Shown: positions 53,113 to 64,000 of the stretch, piece by piece | How the letters are laid out: every line of letters starts with the position of its first letter | Numbering within the stretch: the first letter of the stretch is position 1 | NCBI RefSeq assembly: GCF_963422355.1 | Contig: NC_085086.1 | Span: 4,492,158 to 4,556,157, forward strand | Source: Corticium candelabrum | Lineage: Eukaryota; Porifera; Homoscleromorpha; Homosclerophorida; Plakinidae | Direction of reading: 5' to 3' | Length of the DNA: 64,000 bases | Position numbers and translations under genes: made by a program | The notes under the pieces: model-generated | What the model saw: the letters and a program-made list of their open reading frames with translations, nothing else | Databases searched by the model: none | What the model was told of the DNA's origin: nothing

Positions 53113-55483
53113 CAGTCCGTCAGCCAAGGCTTGGTTTTGCGAGGACGAGGCTAGAATTTATATTTTCATATCTGGGATCTTTTCGCTTTTTAGGCATCGT
53201 TGCGTTTGGAAATCTACTGGAAAGAAGGACACTAGGACAAGGATCACTGTCTGTAGAAGTTGTGCGCGTAAAAGGACAACATATTGGCTAAGTCTTATCC
53301 AATAAAACTGACGATAGACTGGCGTATTTGCGACTAATCACGTGGCAGCGCCTCGCTAGTTTTTGAGCACACTGCCGTCTCTTGGCGTTTTTCACCAACA
53401 ACCTAGTAACTTGTAAAGAGGGCATGTGATCGCGTTTTACTGCATTCTAAAACCTGGTGTGCATCTACAAACACTGGAGGTTTCTGACCCCAAACTTGAC
53501 GCACTGTGCAGTAATCGGAGTAAGAATCGTCAAGTAGAAACAACGGTTCTTCGCCTCAGCAATCTTGTAAGGTGGGATATCGCTACTCTGTTGAGATTTC
53601 TTTGCGCTGAGTGCTGTTTTCTACGAGTTACAGTATTCCCTTACTTCTTTGTAATATGAGTTGCTAATGTTCTCTTATTCTGTTCTTCTGTAACTTTATC
53701 AAATTGATTTTTGAGTTTGCTGATAGTTGTAAGTGTTTTGATAATAGAAGGAGTTGTAACTAGCCAAGGGGATTGATGTTGAAGAGGTGTAGATGCTGAA
53801 CTGTTTGTTCATCCATTATAATACCTACGCTGCATATGCATCTAATATGGGCAAGAGAAAGATTGGAGAAACTGTTTATCCTTAAAGAGATTGCAAGTCT
53901 TGTGCTAGATGTGGCACCACTGCAGAAATCCAGAAAATGAAAGAAGAGTTGAAAAAGTGAGTAGTGGCTGCTCTTAGAATCAAACCAACCCAAAGTCTTG
54001 CTTGTGTCACAAATATCTAATATATAAAGCTCAAATTGTCTGTGTGTGTGTGTGCATGTTCGCGTTTGGGGGCCACGTCTTTTGTCCGTTCGCAACCGAA
54101 ATCGGCACGCACACTCGGTACGCACAGGCGATGGTTTGTGTAAAAAAATTTAAAAAATTACGCACCGGGTCCCCTCTCGAGGGGTCGACCCTCGCGTAAA
54201 ATTTCTCGACGACGCACACGCTACACATTCCGGTTCATTCGAACACACGCCCGCACCGGTTCCGTGTAGATCCTATGCATCGCCGTCCTTCGCAAAGCTT
54301 CGAGCGATCGAATATCTCTTGCCGACGAAACTTACTCTTCTATCGCTTGCGTTTCTCTCTAAATTCTGATCGCATTTGCACCGAATCCAACCTACACGTT
54401 TTCTGCAGCAAGCGCTACACGGGGAGTGTGTCGATTTCTATCGAAACAAGCGCGAAGAACAAGATTCGAATTCATTCAGAATATCCGGGACCTCGCAACA
54501 AAGATGCACGTGACGTGTCCACAGACCTACCTTACACTACAGTATCTTGCCCGTACGAAGGACGGGCCATGGATCCTAGTGAACAATAATCACTCATAGT
54601 ATTAATTGTTATCGAAATATCACTATCACACGACCATAAATTTATCAAAGAGACTCTTACTATAGAGAAATAGTGAGTAAGTGTAATACAAGTTCAGTAT
54701 ATGCAAATGAGATCAATTTCTAGTAATATTAACTAGAGGCATGTAACGGCAGTTTATTATTGATAGATACAGTAAAGTTATTAAATTAATTGATTAGTTG
54801 AATAATTGTTGCACAGTCAATTCAAACTGTACTAGACACGTTCAGTAGTCTAATTTGTTGCTGTGATACAGACATACGTTGTGTATTACATCACACAATT
54901 CTTTTCAAGACAGATCAACATCTAATTAGCCATAAGCTAAACAGTAGAATACGCTAGCAAGTATTTTGACAAGTTGTACAGTGTACACTAGCCTTACATT
55001 TACAGTCACTGCCGTTACTGGCATTAGCATCAGCGGTAATGCAAGGTGATTACAACAGGTGCCATTCGTAGATATGAGCACACGGCCGTCTCAAAGAATC
55101 TAGTTTTCTGATAACACCGTACGCTGATAGCACGGTAGACAAGCTTCTAGTGAGAAAGGCGTCTAGTGGTGTGTCGACTCCACGGTGTTGCAGTGCGTAG
55201 TTGAGTTGCCACGTCCGGCTTAGCATGGCTTTCACCATGCAACTTTCCTCTCCTCAAACAAGGTCTCAGATCGTGCCGTCGACTTCGCAGGTGTTCGAAC
55301 AACGAGCCCGTATGTCATACTATATAACACCTCTCTTGCGGGACCGCCGAAGAGTCTTAATCTTATGTATTGCAATAAAATGCCTATTTCGTCGTGGCGA
55401 AGCACGTGGAACTATATGCGGTGGTGCAGACCGGCGCGCTAGAAATAAAAGCGAGGTCCTACGGGACGTTGGCTGACGGACTG
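53113..55483. mobile_element. TIR element, copy 2 (contains a Helitron)
   Basis: Starts CAGTCCGTCAGCCAA and ends TTGGCTGACGGACTG. Its body aligns with 31054-32755 reversed: 53400-53660 with 32270-32450, 53740-54015 with 31890-32110, 54580-55030 with 31440-31885 and 55040-55480 with 31060-31440. A 564-bp Helitron interrupts it. The insertion lies in segment S at the point matching 33108 of copy 1, which is uninterrupted. Confidence 0.8.
54016..54579 (+). mobile_element. Non-autonomous Helitron, 564 bp
   Basis: It begins with TC (TCTAATATATAAAG) directly after an A and ends with CTAG directly before a T. Nine bases ahead of the CTAG is a perfect 6-bp stem (GCCCGT...ACGGGC, 54549-54567, 7-base loop). 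These are the Helitron hallmarks. The same host sequence without insert is present inside copy 1 of the TIR element (minus strand, near 31886), and the junction is exactly between A and T. No Rep/helicase gene, so non-autonomous. Confidence 0.93.
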
Positions 55484-56068
55484 GATTTACCAACGACGGT
55501 CAACTTCCAGTTTCTGATTTAAGAGGGTGACGTATGAAAACACGTTACTTCAACATTTGAAGGATTACTTTCAGCTAGAAGCAGGTATGTAATATGTTTC
55601 TAATAATTGACACAACTGCATGATTACTTGAACTTTTTAGTATATGCTGTATAGATATGCATCTACTATTTTACCCGGATGAAAAACACCCTTGTTTGGT
55701 GCTGCATTTGTCAGTAGAGTAACAGCATTACTGTTTCAATATCCGATAACGATATCCAAACTGGTCGACATGTGCCATGATATTGGATCTCCCTAATAAC
55801 TGCAACATAGATGAATAGTTTTCTGACGCACTCAAGACAGCCACTGACCTTCAAACAATGGGTTTTGGCATCATGTAATTATGACACATTTTAAATTTTG
55901 CACTATTTCTTTGCTATTTGCCTAAGGTTTTGGTAGATGCATGTTTGGTTCTATGGTTATTGTGTTAGAATACAGTAAGGAATTGTATAACAAGACACTC
56001 TTTGAATTTTGTACTAGTTTATGTTTCTGTTTCTTTTCGATTTTTCATAGTTAACCTATGGTTGTGCT

Positions 56069-56071
<3 letters not shown>

Positions 56072-56124
<53 letters not shown>
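56072..56124. repeat. (TA)n microsatellite ending segment S, copy 2
   Basis: Counterpart of the (TA)n at 33738-33769 in copy 1, expanded about 1.6-fold. Confidence 0.95.
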
Positions 56125-56128
<4 letters not shown>

Positions 56129-56220
56129 GTTATGATGTGTATGAAAGGTCTACAATAACCGATATATCATATCATATACGTGCATGCATGCATGTGTGGG
56201 TGTGTGGTTATGCGTAATTG

Positions 56221-56240
56221 TACATACATACATACATACA

Positions 56241-56273
<33 letters not shown>

Positions 56274-56428
56274 TATGTATGTATGTATGTATGTATGTAT
56301 GTATGTACGTGAATGTATGTATGTACTATGTATGTATGTATGTATGTATGTATGTATGTATGTATGTATGTATGTATGTATGTATGTATGTATTTATTTA
56401 CTATGTATGTATGTATGTATGTATGTAT
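56221..56428. repeat. (CATA)n(TATG)n inverted microsatellite
   Basis: About 50 bp of ACAT/CATA units turn at a central TATATTATG into about 145 bp of TATG units, so the halves are complementary and could form a long hairpin. The SINE starts directly after it. Confidence 0.93.
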
Positions 56429-56740
56429 ATGGCTTAATTGGTTAGAGTGTGCAGTTGGAGATTGGTAACATCCGGGACCTTCGGATTAGAGTTTGAGTGC
56501 GGGAGGGACACACACATAAATTCCCTTGGGCAAGGAACTAACATACAATTGCCTCTCTCTCCGGAGTGTCAGGGTCAGTCTACAGCAAGTATCTACAGCA
56601 AGTACAGCAAGTGTGAAGTACACCATAGTGACTTCTGATAGTGACGTCTGATACAGTTGCGTTAGATTGCAAAATAGTGATTACATTATCGAACCTGGGC
56701 CTTACGGGCTCTTGTATGTACGTATGTACAAAAACAGTGT
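56428..56740 (+). mobile_element. tRNA-derived SINE, copy 1
   Basis: GGCTTAATTGGTTAGAGTGT fits a tRNA D-arm/A box, and a TAGAGTTTGAGTGCGG stretch 50 bp on fits a B box. A body with CCCTTGGGCAAGGAACTAAC follows, a motif typical of animal tRNA-SINE superfamilies, and a tail GGGCCTTACGGGCTCTTG running into TGTA repeats. Second copy at 59726-59880. Not a functional tRNA gene: no acceptor-stem closure. Confidence 0.75.
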
Positions 56741-56819
56741 ATGTATGTATGTACTATGTATGTATGTATGTATGTATGTATGTATGTATGTATGCATGTA
56801 TGTATCCATCAAATAGTCA

Positions 56820-59710
56820 AGCATCAAACAATCAGGCCTGTCGAGCTGGTCATAATCGTTGCTCCAAATTCTTACACCTAGAGAAAACCAAAGCACGCAG
56901 TGAGCAGAGGAAAGCTGTACGTGATGGTATCAACGTCTCTTCAGTGAATGCTTGAAACTGAAATGGATTCGCCTTGTTCGTGCTCACAATAAGGCAAAAC
57001 GTGCTGAATTACAATCTAAGAGAAAAAACATATCTTTACTGAGCAGGAAGCTTGTGACAATAATTTTTGAAACTTTAGCAAAAAACTGTTTTCTCCTTCA
57101 AAGGCAACTGTTCGTCCTGTCAGCTTCAACGAGGAGGTTTACAGGTTCTTCTACAACTCTTACAATGTTGATGATTGTGACTCAGACTTTAATTATCCAG
57201 AATGGTTAAAACCGCCACCTCTTCCTTTTAGTCCTTTCAATAACAATCCAATAACAATGTCTGAAGTTATCTCAATGGTCAAAAAGGCTAGATCTAAATC
57301 TAGCCCTTTGCCTCTGGATGGAATCGGCTATGTTGTCTACAAACGATGTCCTTCTCTCTGGCCTGCTCTTTTAGATCTCTTCAACTCTTGTTGGTCTTGT
57401 CAGTCTATACCTCAGTTGTGGAAGAAGGCAGTAATCAAACTGATTCCTACTGCCACGGATAACCGTTCTGACCTGTCAAACTTTCGACCTATTTCTCTGA
57501 CTCCTGCTGTTGGCAAGTTGTACACCAACATCATCAAGGATAGATGAAGTAAATTCATGATTGACAATCTTTACTGGTCTACTGACACTCAGAAGGCTTT
57601 CCTCAGTGGTGTGCCTGGTTGTCTGGAACATCAATTTCTTCTAATGGCAGCTCTCAAGGATGCTAGGAAGCGGCAGAGATCAATTTGCTGTAGCTGGCTT
57701 GACTCTAAGAATGCATTTGGAAGTGTCCGTCACAAGCTTATTGATTTCACAATCCATTATTATCACGGTTCATCTAAAATTGTATCTATAGTGCAAGACC
57801 TATATTCCAATCTGTATGGTTCCGTGTTCGTGAACGACACTCTCACTAAATCGTTTCCTTATAGTATTGGAGTCTTTCAAGGTGACCTGCTTTCTGTTGC
57901 GATCTTTAATTCAGTCACTTGCCTGCTATGCAAACTTTTAGCTTCTGAAACTTCTATTTAAATCGGCTACAGGCTACCATCTTGCAAGGCACACATAAAT
58001 TGTCTTATGTTTGCAGACGATCTAACGCTACTCTCAGACAGTTCATCCTCTGGTCAGCAACAGTGTCATTTGGTGCAGAAGTTTCTAGATTGGTCAAAAA
58101 TTGAAGCAAGAGTAGTAAAATGTAGCTCGCTCGCGTTCAGAAGCCGATCATCATCTACCTTTTATAACCCCAAGTTAAAACTCTGTGGGCAAGATATCTT
58201 ATTTGCTGGAGATAAAAGTACAACTTTCCTGGGATTACCAATTAATCTGTGTCTGTTCTCGTGTGATATTAAGTCGAGTATACTGACTAAATTGGAAGAC
58301 CTGTGTGAGAGAGTTGATGCTGCTCCTATTTTGACAAAGAGCAAACTACAACTGTATCGTAATGGAATTTTTCCTCGTCTGAGTTGGCTGTTGTCTGTGT
58401 GTGATCTCCCACTTACTTGGATTGAGCGTCAGGTTGAACCAATTGCAAGACGGTACCTCAAGAAATGGTGTCATCTCGCCAGACCTGCTAATGTATGCCG
58501 ATTCTATATGCCTTTCAAGCTTGGCGGTTTGAATCTCCCCTCGCTATCTACATTGTTCAAAAAATGTCAAGTGTCTCGTTACCATCAACTGTTAAATTCC
58601 AAAGATGCTCGTGTTCAAAACTTAGCAATGTCTAAGGCTTTAGTTCTTGCTACGAACAAAACTCTGAAATTCAACCCCTTCATCTACGTATTTCAAAAGC
58701 AATTTAAGTCTTTAGAACCATCACATCCACATGTAACATTTGTCAGTTTGTGTAAAGCGAAACGACTAGTACAGATTGTTGATGATCAGCGACGCTTGGA
58801 TCTCATCAAAGCTTGTGTTGTACAAGGCTTGACACTGCGCTTGCAGGTGGATGATGACACTTGGAGTAAGACTGTACTGTCATTCAAAGACAGAATCCTG
58901 TCATTCTGTCTAAACGCCATTCAGAATACTCTACCTCATAAATCAAACTTGCAACGTTGGCAGAAATCTGATTCTCTTGACTGTCCACTTTGTGGTAATT
59001 ATCAAACCCTTCAACATGTGCTCAACAACTGCGGGACGGCTTTAAAGAGTGGGAGATACAATTGGCGTCACAATTCTGTGCTTAAATGCATGTACCTGAT
59101 CTTAGATGAACATCTACCAAGATCCTCGGCAATCTCTGTTGACCTTCCAGGCTTACCATATGTACTCCCATCTGTTATTTCCAACTCATCTCTTCGCCCT
59201 GACATCATCCTATGGTGCCAAAAAACTAAAGAGCTTAGTCTTCTGTAATTGACAGTGTGCTTTGAAGAGAACTTTACCACCTCATCCGAATATAAGAAAA
59301 ATAAATATAGCAACTTGGTATCTGCCTGTAAACGAGCTGGGTGGAGTGCTCAACTTTACACTTTACAAGTTGGGTCAAGAGGCCTGGTAGATTGCAGTCA
59401 CTTTGAACCCATATTGCGGTTCCTCAGATTCAGCAAGCCGTCATCAAACTCCCTATTCAGAAAGATGTGCAGAATTGCCATTAGCACATCATTTGCCATT
59501 TGATGTAGAAGAAATGCAGACTGTTGGATGGACTCTGACATGTTTGTGTAAAACTAGTACTGTAATAGCTTTAATTCTGTTTCTTTTATTTTAGTTTTGA
59601 CTCTTGCTGTCTGTTTAGTTTAGTGTTTAGCGACATTTTAATTCTGCGTTGTACTAGCTGTACGTTGGCAGAGGTCACAGACACGCCCCTCGAGATGAAT
59701 GAACCATGTA
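56820..59710 (+). mobile_element. R2-type non-LTR retrotransposon, 5' truncated
   Basis: A reverse transcriptase, a CCHC zinc motif and a restriction-like endonuclease in that order define the R2 superfamily (R2/R4/NeSL/Hero). The element ends in TATG repeats. Its N-terminal zinc-finger/Myb region is not recognisable. Confidence 0.85.
57098..59503 (+). pseudogene. R2-type reverse transcriptase / endonuclease ORF with stops
   Basis: One frame carries the whole enzyme. RT motifs: a DGIGYVVYK / LIPTATD...LSNFRPISL block, AFLSGVPGCLEHQFLL, WLDSKNAFGSVRHKLI, GVFQGDLLS, and the catalytic MFADDLTLLS at 58007. Then a CX2CX7HX4C motif (CPLCGNYQTLQHVLNNC, 58982-59032). The restriction-like endonuclease shows LRPDIIL, then a stop, then LTVCFEENF and a Lys-rich stretch. 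In-frame stops: TGA 57545, TAA 57959, TAA 59246. The last one sits exactly where the catalytic Glu of the family's E-LT motif belongs. Inactive copy. Confidence 0.87.
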
Positions 59711-59725
59711 TGTATGTATGTATGT

Positions 59726-59880
59726 ATATGGATCAATTGGTTAGAGTGTGCAGTTGGAGATTAGCAACATCCGGTGCATTGGGGGTAGAGTTCGCCTGCG
59801 GGAGGGCCACATACATAAATTCCCTTGGGCAAGGAACTAACATACAATTGCGTCACTCTCCGGAGTGTCAGTTCTGTCCA
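59726..59880 (+). mobile_element. tRNA-derived SINE, copy 2 (3' truncated)
   Basis: About 150 bp aligned with copy 1 (A box GGATCAATTGGTTAGAGTGT; body CCCTTGGGCAAGGAACTAAC). It follows a short (TATG)n that closes the LINE, and runs into the gypsy remnant. Confidence 0.7.
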
Positions 59881-60046
59881 AGAAGCAAAGAAATTACATA
59901 TAGACAGTGACTGTTCACAGTTATTTGCGAAACAAGGTCACGTCATCAAGTTCCTTTAGTCACAACAGTAGACTGCGGTATCTCCAGAATCCTCTTCTCG
60001 TGGTTTTGTCCAGTTTGGATCTACAACTTCCAGGTTTTGCGTTGAA

Positions 60047-60088
60047 TGCCTCTACTGTCAAAAGCATACACATCGCATCGCCGAGTGC
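60047..60088 (+). pseudogene. Gag CCHC zinc knuckle
   Basis: Reads CLYCQKHTHRIAEC, an exact CX2CX4HX4C nucleic-acid-binding knuckle. It is followed about 195 bp later by the RT thumb, much closer than in an intact element. Confidence 0.75.
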
Positions 60089-60282
60089 CGCAAACGCCTG
60101 GCACGAGAAACCACTTTTCGTTTCCAGTCTTAACCTCAGTCTAGTCAAACATCTCTTGATTCTACCGAAATTCAAACACCTGTCACCACTACGGCTCGTT
60201 TCGTTAATTTGCAACGCAATCCTGCTTCTTTATCCGGTTCAATTTCTTCCAATCCACCGCCGCAACGCTCCCATCAGGATAT

Positions 60283-61046
60283 TTGATCAACCCTGACGGT
60301 ATCGGCCTCGATCCCGCTAAAGTAACAGCTGTCGCTTTACTCAAAGTGCATCAAAGCAAATCTCAGCTTAAGTCATTCCTGGGTTTGACGTCCTACGACT
60401 GCCGTTTCGTTCCATCTTACGCCGCTGTTACTGAACCACTGACTCGATTACTCCGAGACAACACTTTACTCCAGCGGAATGTCGCTCAGCAAAGAGTTTT
60501 GATAGTCTGAAACAACATCTCACGTTCTCACAGCTTCTTCATCCTGAGTGGAGTAAGCACTTTCTGTTACAAACGGATGCTTCTGGTCTTGCTGTCGCCG
60601 CTATTCTGGATCAGGTCGACAACCACAACAAGGAATGTGTAATTTCTTATGCTAGTCGTCAGTTGTACGCTGCCGATAGTCGATACGATACCCGCCAGAA
60701 AGAGCTTTTGGCCGTTCTGTAAGGAGGATAGTGTTTTTGGAACTATATTCTCGGTGTTCACTTCAAGTTGGAGACAGATCACGCTAGTCTTCAATGGCTA
60801 ATGTCTGCTAATTTTGAAGCAGGTCGTTTAACTCGCTGGGTTCTAAGACTTCAAGAATCTGATTCCACTATCCGTCACCTGCCGGGCAAAGCCAACAATA
60901 ACGCTGAAGCTCTGTCTCGCCTACCGAACGACACATTCGTGACACAGCCTTCTGACGTCCCTGTCCTCGCTGATGGTCAAGACATTATTGCTCTGCGACT
61001 CTTGATGAAATCCGGCAACAACAGGAAACTAATTCGATTTACATAA
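60283..61046 (+). pseudogene. Gypsy RT thumb and RNase H, broken
   Basis: The first frame (60283-60510) is the RT connection (LDPAKVTAV, then LKSFLGLTSYDCRFVPSYA). RNase H follows from about 60540 with QTDASGLAVAAIL and, after a stop at 60720, LETDHASLQWL (frame 60768-61046, ending in the HLPGKANNNAEALSRL motif). At least two frame breaks. Confidence 0.85.
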
Positions 61047-61047
61047 T

Positions 61048-62388
61048 GTGCTCGACTTTCTGAAACACCTTCAAACAAGGCAAGCTTCTTCAGGAATTGA
61101 GCGTGTTCTTCGTGATACCGGCACTATTTCGATTGAATCAAGTACCGGTGTACTTATGCCCATTGCTGTTGTCAACGGACGTCGCTGTCATGTACCTATA
61201 CTACCACCAGCCACCCGTCTACTAGCTATGAAAGCTTTACACGGTCTGCCGATCGCCGGTCACCTTAGGTACAAGAATACCTATCACCGTATTCGTTTAC
61301 AGTTCTACTGGAAAGGTATGGCTCAAGACGTCAAGACATTCGTTCGCTCGTGTCTTCCTTGCCAGTCACGGAAGTCTCCTTCACCTCGTCACTCGGGTAA
61401 TCCACAACTCTTGAGTGCATCTCGTAATTTCGAGGCTGTTGGCTTTGACATCTTCTGTCCACTGCCACGCACGACTCACGGCAAACGTTATGTGGTCGTA
61501 ATGGTTGACAAGGTGTTTAGATGGACCGAGTTTGCTTCAGTTCCGAACATCACTACGGCTACTGTTGCTGATGCTTTTGTCAACTCCATCGTCTTTCGTC
61601 ATGGTTGCTTAAACTACGTGATCTCTGACCGTGGTTCCCAATTCATTTCCAATTTATTTCGATGCATGGCAACTCGTCTTGGTATCGATAAGCTTTTTGC
61701 CAGCGTCTATCACTCACAGACCAATGGTCAAGTTGAACGAAGAAATTGATACCTCGCTGCAGCTCTGGCCACGTCGTCAATAAACATCAAGACGACTGGA
61801 ATCACTAGCTAGAAGCCCTCGCTTTTACATACCGTACTAGCTTTGTTGAGGCCATCGGCAACACTCTTTTCTACCTGCTGCATGGCCGTGATCCTCGTCT
61901 ATCAACTGATGTTTCATCCGGTACCCCTCACGATCTTAAAGTCAATGTACACCAGTACATCAAGGACGCTTACACCGCTGGTTGTCATGGCCAAGACAAA
62001 TCGGTTGTCTCTCGTAAGTGATGTTATGATGTCACTCACCGCATCGTCCATTTTGACGAAGGTAGCTTGGTTCTTCTGCATCTGCCTTCCCGTCAACCAG
62101 GTCGTACGCCTAATCTCGCACTGCGTTATGAGGGGGGCCTACAGAGTCATTCGACGGCTGTCCGACGTTCTGTACAAAATTTCCTACCAAGTAACAGGTG
62201 CCGTCACCACTGCCCACGTACAGCGTCTTCAGCAGTACCTACCTCTTGAACCTCCCGTGGCTGCACCTAGTCCACCAATCCTTTCGCACGACGATTCTAG
62301 CAGTGATATGGAGTCCATTTCTTCTCCCGAAATTGCCATTCGCTTAGCCACCGTCTTAAGAGAGGGACGTATTGTAGAGTGTACCTAA
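61048..62388 (+). pseudogene. Gypsy integrase and C-terminal region, broken
   Basis: 61048-61749 holds the zinc-binding N-domain (GHLRYKNTYHRIRLQFYW then CLPCQ) and the DDE core (VGFDIFCPL, VISDRGSQFIS, YHSQTNGQVERR). A stop follows at 61747-61749 before the expected continuation. Frame 61843-62388 carries the post-core YRVIRRLSDVLYKI and AHVQRLQQYLP segment typical of the integrase C-terminal barrel. Confidence 0.85.
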
Positions 62389-62399
62389 GAATTTTGCTT

Positions 62400-64000
62400 A
62401 TAATTATATATGTGATCAAGTGCTTCCAGTATCGTAGAGTATATAGTAGAGCACCTATAGAGTAATACAGTGTATTTCGTTCGTTCTACGATCCTGCACC
62501 CGCCTCTCAATAGAGTACTTCTGAAGAAGTGTTTGCTACTGGTCCTGGTAATAGACTATACAGACAAGACCGATCTGATTGAGCACGACGTAATAGTAAT
62601 AATAACGTATCTTTTCTTTCACCAAAATACAATGCAGTTCCCACTTAGCAGCAAACATAAACTCTACACACAGACAAACTACTGATATAAAACCACTATT
62701 ATTCATTCACTACAATACATAAAACAAAGAGAAAAGAAAGACAACAACATATTACCACTAAGTATACCAATCTCTATATACTACTTCTTTAAAATGGTTT
62801 TACTGTTGAATACAATAGCATCACAAATTTTTTAACGTCTAGTTTCACTGACTACCATAATTGTGTGACTTGGTAGTAGCCAATGTTACATCTACAACTA
62901 AACGGTATTTGATAAATAGCAATAGTTCCCTCATCATCAACTTAGATATTGCAAAGAGTTTATAACTTTAGCTAGTTAGTAAGTAGACAAACGAAGGTGT
63001 TACCGGTATCTTCGCAATAAAAGTTTAGCAATTCTGACATAGCAAATCTCATTTTCATTATCATTGCAGTCTAGCAGTTGACTTTTTGTCACGTTTAGTT
63101 ACAATTACATTATATAAATACAAAAATTGCTACTTTCCTATATATAAATGTAAATTTAAAATTTTTGAAGGTTTGTCCAAAAATATTTAATTGATTTAGA
63201 CGAAGCTCATAACAACTCTGATTTGTTTTGTATTTTAAAACCCTTGCAATTTTCTTGCTCAAAGTTGTTAAAATATGATAATCTGCTATGCAGTACCAAA
63301 TATATGCAATAGTTGTTTGTGCTGCCAGGAATATATACAGAAATTGTGTCACTCACTGCCTTTGTTCCTGTCTACTTAAGTCTTGCCACTTCCTGCATGC
63401 TTAAACTTAGCTAAAATCTGTAGAAAAAGTCGTTTTAATGCAGAAATTGTCATACCCATCCTACATCAATGTGCTCTATGTAATCAATAGGGTGTTCGAT
63501 GTAGATGTTGTTTAACAGTCAATGCTTTCTCTTAACTCTAATCTTGTGGTACACACCAAATCAAATTTGTTATAGTAATGTATACAAATGTTACACCATT
63601 TTTACTAACTCTTAGAAAAGGCCGATAAAAATGAGTTGAGACAAACGGTTTAATGCCATCGCAGCTGCTTTCAATATATTTAGTTTTGTGCATGGACCTC
63701 AGTGCATGGACAACTTTAACGCTGCAGCTCAGCTCTTATATATACAAAGTAGACTGTCGTTTAGTGGTGCTAAGCAACAACGTCTAAAGGCCAATGGTAT
63801 TTCTTGAAATATAATCGCAAGCAAGTGCTTTTGCTATATTTCCAATATAAAATCAGTTATATGAATTAATTACAAATTTTTACAAGGACTCTTTAGGCCT
63901 CTGGTTAAGCCAAGCCACAATATTAAAACTACGCAGGCACAGTATTATAAAACTAATTTGGCTTAGTCGTACGGCGTTTCTTGACACCCTCAGTGTCATA
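62400..64000. other. No gene seen
   Basis: AT-rich sequence with no recognisable coding region or repeat. A right LTR of the gypsy element could lie at its start but I could not match it to a left LTR. Confidence 0.4.

Larger units (their letters stand above)
60040..62390 (+). mobile_element. Ty3/gypsy LTR-retrotransposon remnant, internally deleted
   Basis: Order: Gag zinc knuckle (60047-60088), RT thumb/connection (from about 60283), RNase H, integrase, and a C-terminal barrel-like segment to about 62390. Protease and the catalytic half of RT are missing between knuckle and thumb. Multiple stops and shifts. No LTR pair recognised, and the 5' side abuts a SINE. Confidence 0.85.

Noticed and set aside
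56428..56500. tRNA gene
   Set aside because: A and B boxes are present but stems do not close and the same sequence recurs at 59726 with a SINE body; it is a SINE head.
62393..62640. Right LTR of the gypsy element
   Set aside because: No matching left LTR sequence and no clear TG...CA borders could be identified.

Overview
This is nuclear DNA of a multicellular animal. It has spliced genes with GT-AG introns, modular secreted proteins built from phase-1 exons, long CA/GACA/TATG microsatellites and many classes of transposable element. The mix (sushi/lectin mosaic proteins, a MULE carrying a Ulp1-type protease, a CACTA-like element, an R2-type LINE, Ty3/gypsy, a Helitron) suggests a sponge or another early-branching marine invertebrate. 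The sequence alone does not settle which.

The host genes are two tandem paralogues on the minus strand, gene A (9374-18628) and gene B (45657-50955). I reconstructed both from splice sites. Gene A has 22 exons summing to 4518 nt (1505 residues); gene B has 12 exons summing to 2625 nt (874 residues). Both models are open throughout, every internal exon is phase 1, and both totals divide by three. Both encode a signal peptide, two fucolectin-type (FTP, F5/8C-like) lectin domains, a run of CCP/sushi domains (16 in A, 7 in B) and a C-terminal netrin-like (NTR) domain. Gene A also has a Kazal/follistatin-like module. The parts are those of complement proteins and F-type lectins, so the inferred job is extracellular recognition. 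The paralogues differ by gain or loss of whole exon blocks, and decayed sushi exons lie in their introns. An orphan 57-bp NTR exon (34277-34333) and a third copy of the upstream sequence (about 43160-43545) look like the ghost of a third copy.

The remainder is mostly transposons in a segmentally duplicated background. 1416-3612 is a TIR element with a broken THAP gene. 20719-31034 is a 10.3-kb MULE (73-bp TIRs, 7-bp target duplication) with broken Ulp1-protease and MULE-transposase genes, a nested 1.4-kb TIR element and a foldback repeat. 31054-32755 and 53113-55483 are two copies of another TIR element, in opposite orientation in duplicated flanks; the second carries a 564-bp Helitron (54016-54579). 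34821-43106 is an 8.3-kb CACTA-like element with a broken transposase and a broken SAM-domain gene. 44600-45230 holds ankyrin-repeat remnants. 56430-59890 is an R2-type LINE flanked by two tRNA-like SINE copies, and 60040-62390 is a truncated Ty3/gypsy element.

Because the region was duplicated before several insertions, the window holds its own empty sites: for the MULE (near 52750), for both copies of the TIR element (near 52766 and 33108) and for the Helitron (near 31886). Every transposon gene here is disrupted; the two lectin/sushi genes are intact.
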